From: Rhizophagus sp. LPA8_4_AMF
Taxonomy: Eukaryota > Glomeromycota > Glomeromycetes > Glomerales > Glomeraceae
DNA length: 25,634 bases
Assembly (NCBI GenBank): GCA_021464525.1
Contig: JADRCO010000846.1
Coordinates: 1 to 25,634, forward strand
Reading direction: 5' to 3'
Shown: one piece after another, positions 9,370 through 19,907 of the stretch
How positions within the stretch are numbered: position 1 is the first letter of the stretch
Layout: each line of letters begins with the position of its first letter
Translations under genes and position numbers: made by a program
The notes under the pieces: generated by a model
What the model saw: only the letters and a program-made list of their open reading frames with translations
The model's database searches: none
Told to the model about the DNA's origin: nothing

Positions 9370-10376
9370 TTACATAAAATGTTGTATAAATAAACCAATT
9401 AAAATAATTCCAGAATAATTATAAAATCGATTATTAAGTTTTTGACCATCAGATTTAGTTTCTGATTCGCTATTAGCAATACTATTAGCAATACTACTAG
9501 TAATATTAGGACAATTATTTTCATATTGTTTTAATGGGTTGTATATACTAACAATAATCTTTTGTAAATTAGGAGTATCAGGAGGATGAGATGATAGAAA
9601 ACTTTTCAAAGTATTATAAGATTGTTTTGTACATTCATCATCACATGATAAATTAGAAACAGTATTCGGTTGAGGTTGAGTTTGATTCATTTGTAAACGC
9701 TTTAGTGAAATTTCAGCCATTCTAGCCGTACAATATTCTAGAAGAGATAATAATTTGTTAGAAAAAAAATTATATTTTATATATATATAAATACTTATAT
9801 ACTTAATAACTTACCACCATTTACTTTCAAACAAAGATTATCTCTTTTAGGTATAGCCAAATAATAATCAAGCATAGTTGATATAGCTCTACCTCCGACA
9901 TTTCCATCATCATCAAGAGTATCAGCAGTTCCATTATTAGAAGAAAGATATTGATTCAATTCTGCATCACAAGCTTTAGCAACTTCGGTATAAGCAATTT
10001 TAGCATCCGATTCATTACATGCACTACCTGCAGTATCAGCGCAAGTTTTATCTGAAGCATCTGTTACTCTTTTTGTAAAGTTGGATATACTAGCATCAGG
10101 AGTATCAGGAGTACCAGAAGTAGCGGGAGTAGAAGGATCAAAAAAAATATAATAAGTGAGAATAGTACCAGCTAAACATTTGTCAGAAGGTACCGTTTGA
10201 TTAGAACCCAGGCTGAGTCTTGTTTGATGCTTAAAAAGTGCTTGTTGACATGGTGTACATGTCGTGCCTATTAAAGAGAAATTTCGTTCACAAGTATTTA
10301 GTGGAAATGTTTGATTCTGAGCGTAAGCGAAAAGGATTATTACGTTTAAAAATACGAAAAAACTAAAAGATTTCAT
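9370..10376 (-). CDS. Secreted 12-cysteine protein with hydrophobic tail, paralogue B
   Basis: Two exons on the minus strand: 9815-10376 and 9370-9737, with a 77-base intron (9738-9814, GTAAGT to TTCTAG) at the same position and phase as paralogue A. The product is 309 residues. The signal peptide (residues 1-19, again ending AYA) is nearly identical to A. All 12 cysteines are kept, as are the blocks CTPCQQA, GGRAISTMLDYYLAIP and SSHPPDTPNLQK and the NYSGII tail. The middle (about residues 80-100 and 150-160) and the start of exon 2 vary most, including Ser/Thr/Pro-rich insertions. Many N-glycosylation sequons are visible. Likely tethered to membrane or wall by a GPI anchor (inference). Function unknown. 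Confidence 0.85.
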
Positions 10377-11517
10377 TGTTTCTATTTATTATTGTCTATA
10401 GAAAATCAATTATCAGTATTATATATAATACAGTAAGGAATATTTTATTCAGAATGTAAATATGTTTTGTAAATGATATCTTTTTTTAGAAAAAAAAATT
10501 TCTGACGAACTAAAAAATTCGATCCTTTTATAGTTTCTTTCAATCAGAAAAATTAATTATTACGATTGTTGAAAAAAAAGAAGGAATGAACAAAAAAAAA
10601 AAGAAAAAAAAGGGAAAGACAATTAACAAAATGAAAATAAAATAAAATTAGTAATATTATTATCAAAATAGAATAAATATTAAATGTAGCAGAACTGAAA
10701 GAATGTATCTTATTAATTGTGATCTATTTTCAGTTTATGATTTTATTCATAAAATTTATGATGCGATTATTCAATTTTTTACAAAGAAAGAAGAATAATT
10801 AAATTCCATTTTAGTACATTTTTTTAACGGAATTCTTACTTCTTGCATGCATAAAGTTTTAATAAAGAAAGAATAAAACCGTAAAGGTTTAAAATTTAAA
10901 CAAACATGCAAAATTATTGGTCAATGTAGTATTTTAAAGTATTACTGCTTAAAAAAAATACAGATACATATGTTACACAGTTTTACCTGGTTTAGACGTA
11001 TGAAAAAACTGGGTAATCGGTTTACTTTTTTTTTATACAATAACTGATAATATTAAATAAAAACTTATCATAATCAGCTCATGTTAATTACTAATGAAAT
11101 AATGGTAATAATGGCCATTAATGTTTATTATTTATGTTGTACCAATTCTAACAAAATACCTTTGTTTGAAAATGAACAAAATGGACACAAACATTTGGAT
11201 TTCGGCTATTAATAATTTTGTGCTTCATTCACTGTATGATCAACCAATCGTATTTGAAAAGTAGTTTGAAAAAAAAAAAATCTAATAGAATAAAGGATAT
11301 TTATTTGTATTAATTGTTAATATATTAAGTAATATATTCAAAGACTAATTAATAGAGAATGAATTAATGTTACTCCTGATCATATTTTTAGTTTTACTCA
11401 GTGATCAATGACGAAAAAGTGAATTTCTCTTCAGATTGAAACTTTTATCTATTCAAATTAATTAGTTTGAATTAAGAATAAAAATTTTCGCTTATAATTA
11501 AAAAAATCGTTATAACA
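10377..11517. repeat. Upstream arm of the duplication, copy B
   Basis: Matches 4188-5130 in order and orientation, with extra sequence inserted around 10640-10760 and 11370-11430. It ends at the shared TTCGCTTATAATT block. Confidence 0.7.
10524..10532 (-). promoter_or_regulatory. TATA box of paralogue B
   Basis: TATAAAAGG on the minus strand, about 150 bases before the ATG at 10376, inside a block conserved with paralogue A (ATCGAATTTTTTAGT follows in both). Confidence 0.6.
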
Positions 11518-12016
11518 AAAAGCTCGTATTGTCGTCCATCTGACGTTTTTTATTGGCTAAAAGAATTGACCGATTTTGGACCGTAATTTGAGTCACAATA
11601 CGGTTTATAGTTGACAGGATAACATAATGTATTACAACTTAATTTTTAGGCTTATTACAGTACTACAATTATTAATTTTAAATTTTATAGAAAAAGGATC
11701 CAAGATTCCAAGTACATGCATATTGAAAATTTCAGGGCATTCAATATTGTGCAAAAATTTAAATTACTCAAAATTTATATAAAATATTGAACATTGTTGC
11801 ATATTTCATTTTTATACAAAATTTGAACAAAAATTTGCATATCTTTGCACTTCCTGATGAATTCACTGTGAAAATAACGAAATTTGCGTAAATTAGAACT
11901 GAACAACCCTATTCAACTCAAACAATACAAATATATACATAAAACACAAAAATCAGGGAGGGGATAAATTTTACAAATTATTTATTTATAAGTCGAGTTA
12001 TATATTGATTATAATT
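11518..12016. other. AT-rich intergenic sequence
   Basis: No gene seen. A short inverted motif CCGTAATT...AATACGG lies at about 11580-11605. Confidence 0.35.
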
Positions 12017-12746
12017 ATGACACGACGCAAAAGTCAAGCTAATAACAGAAAAGAAAAATCCTCAAGTATCATAAAGAAACCAAGGCTCGTTCGTGTAGGG
12101 AGATACATGGCAGAGAAATAAGATTAAGAAGTTAATATTATCGAAAATAAACCAAATAGGTTAGTTAAAGATGAGAAGAATCGTTCCTTCTAAAACGAAA
12201 ATGTGTCCCCGCAACAAAATATATTCTAAATTAATACCTCAAATAAGGATGAAAAAGTACAAAAATTATATTATAAATTTAGAACTACTAAAAGGGGAAA
12301 GTGAATCTTTGAAACGAATGGTAGGTATGTAAATTTTTATTTTTAAGAAAAATTTTTTAAGAAAATAATATAAATATGTACCAGTAATTCTTTAAAAAAA
12401 AAAAATTTCAATTATTGTTGATTGATAAAGATAATCCTCCTTCAAATGAATCTTCAAAAAAATTCAAATGTTGATTGAAAATAATTTATATTGTTACTAT
12501 AAACTTTCACAAAATACATTTCTTTCAGTAGCATTTCAAATTTCGGAAGAAATATTAGGATATCATGATGTAGAAGATTTAATATCCATAGGTTTAACTT
12601 ACAAACCCATTCATAAATTTATTATAAAATCAGAGAAATTATGACAAGAATTGTACAAAAATTATCACCAGGATCTAATTAGTTCTATAATAAAAGTAAA
12701 AAGGAAAGGAAATGAAGAGATAGAAGAAGAGGAGTACGGACGATGA
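12017..12746 (+). pseudogene. Decayed plus-strand gene, unrecognised
   Basis: The region begins with an ATG opening a basic 34-residue frame (12017-12121; MTRRKSQANNRKEKSS start). A later piece ends NLELLKGESESLKRMV at a GTATGT donor (12325). After a T-rich CAG acceptor (exon from 12529) the frame continues AFQISEEILGYHDVEDLI and on into an acidic tail near 12746. The pieces lie in different frames with stops between them, so this looks like a broken multi-exon host gene. The family is not recognised. The spliced junction is plausible because it preserves frame and the sequence on both sides is protein-like. Confidence 0.35.
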
Positions 12747-13281
12747 TGCAAATGGTAGTACGAATTTCATTGAAAAATGATGGCGACAAATGTGATTAAA
12801 TGGATAAACTTATATACAAGACAAGATACAACTAATCTGAAAAAGAGATCATTTAAAGATTCCATGCTAGTGAACCAGTTTGGTCACCTTATTCATAACG
12901 TGATCGGAACGTGATCGCATTTGCCTGTCACAGAAACTAACGATTTTCGAGCAAACGTTTGATTCATGTTCGGGTTATATCACGATTCGGTTACGCCTCG
13001 GAATCTAGAATAAGAGGCAGAACGGCTACTTCGGTGGTTTGATCGATCAGTTAGTTACGTAGTTTCATGTGGGTTTTTATATATTCTCCTGTTACCGTCA
13101 ATACGGATTGATCACAGTTTATGTCTATATATTAAAAAAAAAAAAAAAAACAATTTTCGAGCAAAAGAAAGCGTTTTTAACAAAAGTGATTTTAACAAAA
13201 GTGGATCATATGATCCAGCCACAATTTAAAGATAGCAATGTTTATTATAGCGTAAGGCGTACAAATTGATTATATATGATT
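12747..13281. other. Intergenic, locally richer in GC
   Basis: No supported gene. 12880-13060 is noticeably richer in CG dinucleotides (several GATCG, CGGTTACGCCTCGG) than the background, without coding or a tRNA fold I can recognise. A 66-residue plus-strand frame at 13069-13269 is split by an A run and not convincing. Confidence 0.35.
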
Positions 13282-14067
13282 TCAATCATCGATCGCCTCC
13301 CTTATAATTCCCATTAATCTATGATATTTTTTCACATTCTCCTTGAGTTCATCACTAGAAATGCCATTGTATTTCATTAAACTATAATCACGACCATCCG
13401 GTCTATTAACTTTATCTGCAAATTCTCGAAGCGAAAAATATTTTTCACCATTATAGAGAAGATGATAAGATTTTTTATCAGTCCCTTCACTGTCCGCAGG
13501 AGATACATGGAACGTTGCTTTTGCAGACTCGTAATTTACAATGCCCCCTTCTTTTAAGTATTTCATGTGATATATAAGTTCGAGTGTGAGACTCGGTATA
13601 CTAACATCAGCCACAGGCATTGCGTCCATTACCCTTTTTAGCTCATTCTTGCAATTGTCTGAAATACCGCCAGCATCGTTCTCTTCCTTGTAGATACCAG
13701 CATTTTCATCTTGTCCTGTAGGCGGTGGAGTCAAAAAATTATAAACCTTCGAAGACTATAACATGAGTGATCACTTACCTACTCGTATCTCTCTAGCTAA
13801 AACGGTGAGCCTCTTCGCAGTTCCACGTGGAATTCCACAATCAATAAATTCTTCCCTACTCGATTCGAGGAAATCAATGCCATTAATTTTATGCACTTTG
13901 ATTTTATCGAAATCTTCTTGTGAAAGCTCCAAGTTCCGCTCTGAGTTCTGTTCTTGCAGGAATTCGATTAGTCCATCCGTTGTATACTTCTTAACGTCCT
14001 CGGCGCAAGGCTTATCCATTTTCTTAGTGGAAGGTGTAGTATTTTCTTCGTATACGGGCAAACCCAT
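13282..14067 (-). CDS. SAM-domain protein
   Basis: Two-exon minus-strand gene. Exon 1 is 13779-14067, the intron 13716-13778 (63 bases, GTAAGT to CTACAG) and exon 2 13282-13715, giving 240 residues. Residues about 25-95 form a sterile alpha motif: LIEFLQEQ helix, INGIDFLESSREEF core and GIPRGTAKRLTVLAREI last helix. SAM domains bind other SAM domains, proteins or RNA. The rest (about 115-240; contains LTLELIYHMKYLKEGG and EKYFSLREFADKVNRPDGR) I do not recognise. I chose the ATG at 14067 because it lies shortly before the SAM domain. An in-frame ATG at 14148 would add 27 less convincing residues. SAM proteins of this style are greatly expanded in Rhizophagus-type fungi. Cellular role unknown. 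Confidence 0.8.
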
Positions 14068-14148
14068 TCTTGAAGCTAGTGTATAGCTGTATTTATATTT
14101 CAATTTCCAAAGTATCCCTTTCCCACGACAAACATGTTTATACGACAA

Positions 14149-14554
14149 ATAATCTGTTAATCACTGACCCAGTATAGGGAAATTATACCCTTTTTGGGAA
14201 GGTAAGATGCAAAATTTTTATTACTAATACCATTAAGAATCGTCCTTTTTATGGCCTATTCAGGTGTCTTCTGCGGTTATCTCCACAAGCATTTCTTTGT
14301 ATTTCTTCGTAAAAAGACGGTTGTACTGTAAATATATGCGAAATCAATGAATACTTGAACTCTGAGAGAAAAGCCATCGCGTGCGTAATGGAAAGATACG
14401 CAAGCTATTACTACATCTTCAAGCAGAAATATATTGGTCTATTTCACGTGATTTGTTATCGTTAATGGCAATAACGTGATTTTTAGTGAAGAAATGCCAA
14501 CATCATTTCACATTTGATTTATGATGTGGCGCTTTCACAGTTGCATTTTGTTAT
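14149..14554. other. Upstream region of the SAM gene, small minus-strand frame
   Basis: Codon-like sequence continues here on the minus strand. One frame (14249-14377) reads 42 residues from MAFLSEFKY and another nearby frame contains KKYKEMLVEITAEDT. Neither can be joined to the SAM gene with sites I trust. It may be a separate decayed gene. Confidence 0.2.
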
Positions 14555-15032
14555 TTTATACATTTTCCACAGTTAAATCTCGTCCTTTTTCTTTCTCTCT
14601 AACACTTCTTGGATATACTTATTTTCCAAATGATGGGTTTTGGGTGGTGTAACATCATCGTGGTTTTATTTTTACTTTTTTAGAATAACTTCATACTTAT
14701 TTTTGTAATGTTCTTGGCAAAAAAGAGAAGATAAAAATCCATTCTAAAGCTTCTTAGATGCCTTGATGGTTTTTTTAAAGGTGAGATGGTGTGAGTGATG
14801 TGGGTGTTGGATTGGTAGGTGTAGTGGGTGATGGATTTATGGGTTGGCGAGTGTGTCAAACATGATCGTTATAATAACTTCGTGTTTAATATTTTCAGTA
14901 AAAAAGCGAAATAATAAATCCATTCTAACACGTGGATACCTTTTCAAGAGTAATGTGAGTGGTGTGAGTAGTGGGTTGATGGGTTTATGGGTTTGTGGGT
15001 TTGTGGATGATAGGTTTGTGATTGGTGACTAG
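14555..15032. repeat. Dispersed T/G-rich repeat, copy 2
   Basis: Direct copy of 1225-1745, with the same order of landmark blocks and a shorter left part. It ends in a run of GGGTTTRTG units (14973-15010) more regular than in copy 1. Confidence 0.75.
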
Positions 15033-15242
15033 GAGTTCTAGGGACAAATTCGCCAATGGTATACAGGAAGGCCTCCAAATATAGGCCCAAAGCATATAAA
15101 TTCTTATATAGAATTCAAATCTAAACCGGCCTGGGCTCAATTCATATTCTAGTATCTTTCTTGGGTTAAAATTACTCCTCCAGATAGCAAGAACGATGTT
15201 TATTCATATAGCGATTTTAATCACTTCTAGTATTTCAAACAA
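15033..15242. other. Intergenic, no gene seen
   Basis: No supported feature. Confidence 0.3.
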
Positions 15243-15330
15243 TTTATGCCATACTTCTTGCCTTTAAGGATACGAAAATCCGAAATGCTCCAGAAGCTTT
15301 TTAAAGGCAAGCAAAACAGTATGGCATAAA
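15243..15330. mobile_element. Small foldback element
   Basis: TTTATGCCATAC at 15243-15254 and GTATGGCATAAA at 15319-15330 are exact inverted repeats. The pairing continues inward through TTGCCTTTAA and TTAAAGGCAAGC after a small offset, leaving a loop of about 30 bases. Non-coding, MITE-like or a stable hairpin. Confidence 0.6.
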
Positions 15331-15595
15331 ATTTTTTCAATGATATCCTAGAATTAATTCTAAAAGTGATTGCTTAAGGAATACAAACAAGGTCAATTTT
15401 TTGTATGACTTAAAAATTCAGTCGTCTCCGCCATGTACACCTCACCATGGTCAATAGACCGCCGCAATCCATTAGGGTCGTTTTTAATTCCCCCCTTTTT
15501 TATTCCTTTATACTAATGATCATCTTTAAATTCGATAGCAGTATTCATATCTATTTTTCTACATTGATAGAGTAATTGTTATCATACGAAAAATT

Positions 15596-15645
15596 ATATA
15601 GCAGGATCGTACTCTAAATATTTATTCATTTCATTCCTGCTATAT
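15596..15645. repeat. Perfect 11-base inverted repeat
   Basis: ATATAGCAGGA and TCCTGCTATAT face each other across 28 bases. The motif TCRTACGAAAA occurs three times nearby (about 15582, 15702 and 15730). Confidence 0.5.
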
Positions 15646-15995
15646 GACATATAGGAACACATTCTAGAGCTGATTAATTTAGAAATAATTAGGGTCAAAA
15701 GTCATACGAAAAAATTTTTTATATACCATAAGTCGTACGAAAATTTGCTATCTATTCTTGGCCTTATCTCTTTATAGTATTGGACTACATAATATCCTTT
15801 AACGTGAGCAGGACGCCCACTAAATGGGACGCGTGACTTCATTAGCCTTCCAATGAAAATAGTTCTTTCAGGTCGCATGTACAGACCTTGCCAAAGTAAT
15901 TAGTAATGTAAGTATGAGCAAGAGAATTCTCCGATCATTTTTTGATAAGAGAGGAAATAATTAATTAAAGAGAAAAATTTGTAGTATTTTACACA

Positions 15996-16432
15996 ATGAG
16001 CACACAGATAATCCCTGATCCCGGGAAGTCGAAAGGCCGAAAGGCTTTAATTAATATAATCAAGACGGGTCTTTATTATAGAAGAATAAAGGATGGCAAA
16101 TTATGCAAAACTATAAAGAGCGGATTAATAAATTGAGACAGGAAGAAGACCCGGATGAATATGGCTTAAATCTTGCATTAAGAATTTTTCCCAATAAGCA
16201 AATAATGGTTGTTATAAATCATTCTATGGTAAAGATCAAAAAATTCTTGATGCAGGAGAAACATTCCAGGATAACCGTTACGCAATACATTTCGTCATTG
16301 CGCTTATTCCATTACCCTCTCCTTACAAATCAAAAAAGATTACCGAAAAGATTGGCATACACACCCCAAATCTCATGTGAAGCAGAGAAATGGATTAATT
16401 CTTCGGTAGGAAGAATTTTTGTTAGAGTGTAA
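15996..16432 (+). pseudogene. Broken plus-strand reading frame, unrecognised
   Basis: From the ATG at 15996 a basic frame reads 46 residues (MSTQIIPDPGKSKGRKAL start) to 16136. An overlapping second frame from 16103 reads 109 residues, including EEDPDEYGLNLALRIFPNK and KRLAYTPQISCEAEKW. The first is more protein-like before about 16110, the second after it, so a single ancestral frame was probably disrupted there. No family is recognised. GC content is above the surroundings, which argues for former coding. Confidence 0.35.
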
Positions 16433-16435
16433 GTG

Positions 16436-16712
16436 CGTAATGTGAAATAAAAAAATATCTTAGCGTTATCGGCATCAGTATCTGCTCTACTTTTCTCTAA
16501 CTCCTCGATTCTGCTCTTAAGCTCAGCTCTTAACTCCACATTTTCAGCCATAATCTCGAGATTCTTTGCCTCAAGCACGGCATTCTTAGCTTCAACCTCT
16601 GCGAATTTCTTTCTAAGCTCAGGTATCTCATCATTCTTGGCCTTAAGCTCAACAACCTGCTGCCTCTATAATTCAAGCTCCGACGGGTTAGCTTTGCTAA
16701 CGGACATGTTTG
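16436..16712 (-). pseudogene. Coiled-coil gene fragment (fossil)
   Basis: The minus strand from 16712 begins MSVSKANPSELEL and continues as a heptad-rich, Glu/Lys/Leu/Ala coiled coil (VELKAKNDEIPELR, ENVELRAELKSRIEELEKS) that stops making sense near 16436. The N-terminal style matches coiled-coil leaders of large lineage-specific fungal families. The reading frame is interrupted and the remainder of the gene is absent, so I treat it as a fossil. It lies just downstream of the CRN fossil on the same strand. Confidence 0.5.
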
Positions 16713-16946
16713 ATAACACTGTATAACTGAATATTCAAAATAAATAATCAATAATAATCACGCTCTTGAACAATTGTTCACACCGATCATTTTTGCTAAG
16801 AAAAATTTTATTAATACATACAAAAAATAAATACATACAGTATGTTCAGGATTTTGCCCGGGATACATGATGAAGTTACTACATTACTACGTTCTTTCCC
16901 ATTAGCCCATCTATTCCTCCAAAAGGTTACTCAATGACTTTACCCT

Positions 16947-18309
16947 TTAATTCCCCTCGATCCCTCCCACTTTGCGAAGCTGTCGCTTGCTTCTGCGCAA
17001 CCAAACAATACGACTTAGGACTTCTTCAATTATAACCTGCATATTTTCACTTTTATACACGATACTCACGGGTTCTGATAGCTTAAACGACGGTTTCCAC
17101 TCTTCATCTAGAGTGCATTCCATAAAGTACCATTCTCTTGCGTCGGTAACTATACCGAATACCTTGTCCACAACTCGTTCATCATCTATTTCTTCGGCTT
17201 TGCACTTACGGCCGTCAAGGACAATTCCATTTGTATGGATGTCTGGGAAATCCCTTCATAAAATCCTCCTCTTCGACTAAACCAAGAATCCTTCCGATTG
17301 ATCTCATAATCGGGGTTTCCTTGTCCATGGCATTCAGTAAGTTTTCCGGTATGGTTTTGAAATCACCCTCATAGAACGAGACTTCACTAGCTAGATAGCA
17401 GTAAGAATAAATAGATTTCATTGCCTCATATTCCATGTCGAGTGGAGTAGTTTCTGACGAAGTTTCAATTCGGTCATTAGGTTCTTAACCGCGGCTCGAG
17501 ATTTTTCACCTTTTAATTCAACACAACCACATAAAAAACGAGGGTATACATTGATACTTGGACTCGGGTCATCGCTAAGCCTATAGAGTTCGCACACTTT
17601 TGGGAAGGCCCATTAGCTAAATGGTTTTGATGACGTCTCAATGAATACGGTAAATTTAAGTTTGGTTTTTGATACTAGCAACTGCAACATCTCTCAAAAT
17701 GAGACATTGAATATCTCACTCCATCATTCATGAAGTTAATTACCATTCCATCATTTCAAGTGCAGGTGGTTGATACATTTCACTATGGAATCTTTGAAAC
17801 CTTTGAGGGTTGCGTGCTCGATATTCACTGCTCAATTGTATGCCTTTCGTTTCGGACTCTACAAAGACAATAGCAGAGTTAGAAAAAATCTTACGAAACC
17901 TCTCGACCTTCTCCATCATTTTGTACGTACCATAGACAGACTTGTTAAGCAATACCTGCAAAGAAGCAAGTTGTTCCCTTAATTCCAATACCTCCTGGCT
18001 CGAAGTGGCGGTTGACACGGGCGGGTTCGACTAAGACATGAATATGTCTCTTAGGTAGCTTCTCAAACTCCGATTTCCTTTATTGCTAACAGCTCTTCAT
18101 TATCTTAGAGTGAGAGGTTCCTCAACTGATCGTCGCGATCGCTAGGGATTTCCACTTTCCATAGCTTGAGCTTGTCTGCAGGAAAATTATCGAATCAGGT
18201 ACCTTTTCTACCCTAATAACTTTTTTGAAGTGGCTAACTAACTTTTCTATCAATATCGACGGCGAAAGCATTTGTGGTATTTCCTTTGACGAGGCAAAGT
18301 GATAGACAT
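16947..18309 (-). pseudogene. Crinkler (CRN) family effector fossil
   Basis: Minus-strand remains of a CRN-type gene. Its parts in order are a ubiquitin-like N-terminal header from the ATG at 18309 to about 18030 (recognisable pieces include ADKLKLWKVEIPSDRDDQL and HIHVLVEP), a coiled-coil linker (17740-18018; SSQEVLELREQLASLQ, then RARNPQRFQRFHSEM), and a C-terminal domain (about 16947-17600; FLCGCVELKGEKSRAAV, DKVFGIVTDAREWYFMECTL) of the nuclease-like type common in Rhizophagus CRN proteins. CRN proteins are modular intracellular or secreted effectors, some of which trigger host cell death. The copy is broken, with several breaks along its length, and looks old but still readable. Family assignment rests on remembered family features, not a search. 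Confidence 0.65.
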
Positions 18310-18399
18310 TTCATTTATATAGTATTAGTTGAAATGTCATTGGTCAAACCAGCGTATCTTGCGTATGTGAGGACAAATGTGATAAAAATTTTTAAATAG

Positions 18400-18690
18400 A
18401 ATAATTCCAAAGCCCAGTATATATGAAAAGTTCATCCGTCGCACAGACTTGACGTGTGATCAGCTATTACATCATTGCGCAGAAAATTTGCTCAGCAAAA
18501 TGATCATTGCTCCGGACTAGTATTGATCGGATCCTCTAAGGAAATGATACTTGAGTTGTTCTTCCTGTAATTGGCAATTTCGTTACATCTCTTTAGCCTC
18601 GAATAATAATCCGCTACTGAATCTTTGCCTTGAACCAATTCCCCAAATCGATACTTCTGTATATCGGATTGATCGACTTGCGCTGGTCTT
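18400..18690 (-). mobile_element. gag-like retroelement scrap (fossil)
   Basis: The minus strand holds a short segment with the look of a retrotransposon gag core (LVQGKDSVADYYSRLKRC), followed by a weaker HVKSVRRMNF stretch. The pattern fits Ty3/gypsy-type gag, but no protease, reverse transcriptase or LTR is visible. It is a broken, old fragment. Confidence 0.35.
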
Positions 18691-19131
18691 CATTATTGTC
18701 ATGTTAATAAATAAATGTTCTGTTTTTAACTAATAACAATGAATATGTATCTAGCAATACCCGAACTACTTGAAGTTGTCTTTACTTTCTTAGTAGGAAG
18801 ACGTGATGAGTCATCGCCATATATCTTCCGAAAAATTTCCCGATGAATTACTTCAAACAAACCAAAGGAACCCAGATTTATTCGTATCTAATCCGGATTT
18901 AAAATTTAAAAATAAATTCGGATGAAACATTATTTCAACCATTTGAAAACAGCAATAATTTTGGCCGCTGATTTTGGTCAACGGCTAAATATCAACACAA
19001 TACCAACGTTGGCATATTTTTAAATAATATAATAAAGACAAGAAAAAACGATCCTTAATTTTTATTAGATATCAATTATAGGCTATATCATAATATTGAA
19101 ATGGTGTAAATTTTAATAAATTTATAATTTT
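18691..19131. other. Intergenic, no gene seen
   Basis: No supported feature. It includes the 3' flank of the minus-strand gene 19132-19907. Confidence 0.35.
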
Positions 19132-19907
19132 TTAAAGAAACGTTTCTATAAGGTTTCCAGCAGCAGCTTCTACAGCTATAAAGCCCAAGATAGGACCAAA
19201 TATACGTTTATTTAATTTAGTTCTTTTTTTCAATATTTCACCTAAACCACGTTTATGATAGGTACAATCCGGAAGGTATAAATATTCAAAATCATGACAA
19301 GATCCCCAAATATTCTTTTCAATAGATTCCTTCATTCTATATTCTTTGATGTAATCAACGTAGAATTGAGTCATCTTTCTCCAGTTTGGATCGCAAAAAA
19401 ACGAACTTGGTAAACGAATTTTTTCTCCATTTCCTTTGAAAACGTGTTGAACATCGTAACTTACAGTGGCATCTGGATCGCATTGAGTTTTCCTCATCAT
19501 CCATTTAATGAATTTTTCAATGAATTCGTAACTGTAGAAATCTATAATAAAAAAAAAAGTTAATATATTTTATATATTAAAGGTATTTATAATTAAGGTG
19601 TGTACTTAGAATTATGGCTTACTACCACGATCATTCTTAGCGCAAAGAGCTTTATGTTCAGGAATCCTATTGTAATAGGCAATTAAATAAAGTAATGTAA
19701 GCGCCATAAGAATTTTTTATCAAAATTTTTAGGATCATTAATTTAACCGATAATTCTCGTTCACATTCGGTTTGAATTTCACTATAGATCTTTTCAGCTT
19801 TTTGTTGATCACATTGAAAAATCTTTTTGACAATAATTTTCCAAGCCTCATTTAAGTAATTTAAAATCAAAAGACTTCAAATTTGCATCATTAACGATCT
19901 TAGACAT
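19132..19907 (-). CDS. Unrecognised two-exon gene, first exon out of frame
   Basis: Exon 2 (19132-19541) is a clean 135-codon frame ending in TAA, with SSFFCDPNWRKMTQFYVDY, IWGSCHDFEYLYLPDC and a hydrophobic C-terminus (FGPILGFIAVEAAAGN). The intron is 19542-19623 (82 bases, GTAAGC to a long pyrimidine tract and TATAG). Exon 1 (19624-19907) starts MSKIVNDANLKSFDF, but coding-like sequence moves through different frames (QCDQQKAEKIYSEIQTECER; then NDPKNFDK; then LTLLYLIAYYNRIPEHKAL), with changes near A/T runs at about 19855, 19740 and 19715. It is either a young pseudogene or an intact gene with sequence errors at homopolymers. No domain is recognised. Confidence 0.5.

Noticed and set aside
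12880-13060. CG-richer stretch considered as a tRNA or promoter
   Set aside because: No tRNA cloverleaf, A-box/B-box pair or clear TATA placement found by eye.
13763-14086. 107-residue plus-strand frame
   Set aside because: It is antisense to exon 1 of the SAM-domain gene, whose domain and splice sites are convincing.
16972-17280. 102-residue plus-strand frame, Ser-rich
   Set aside because: Antisense shadow of the CRN fossil's C-terminal domain.
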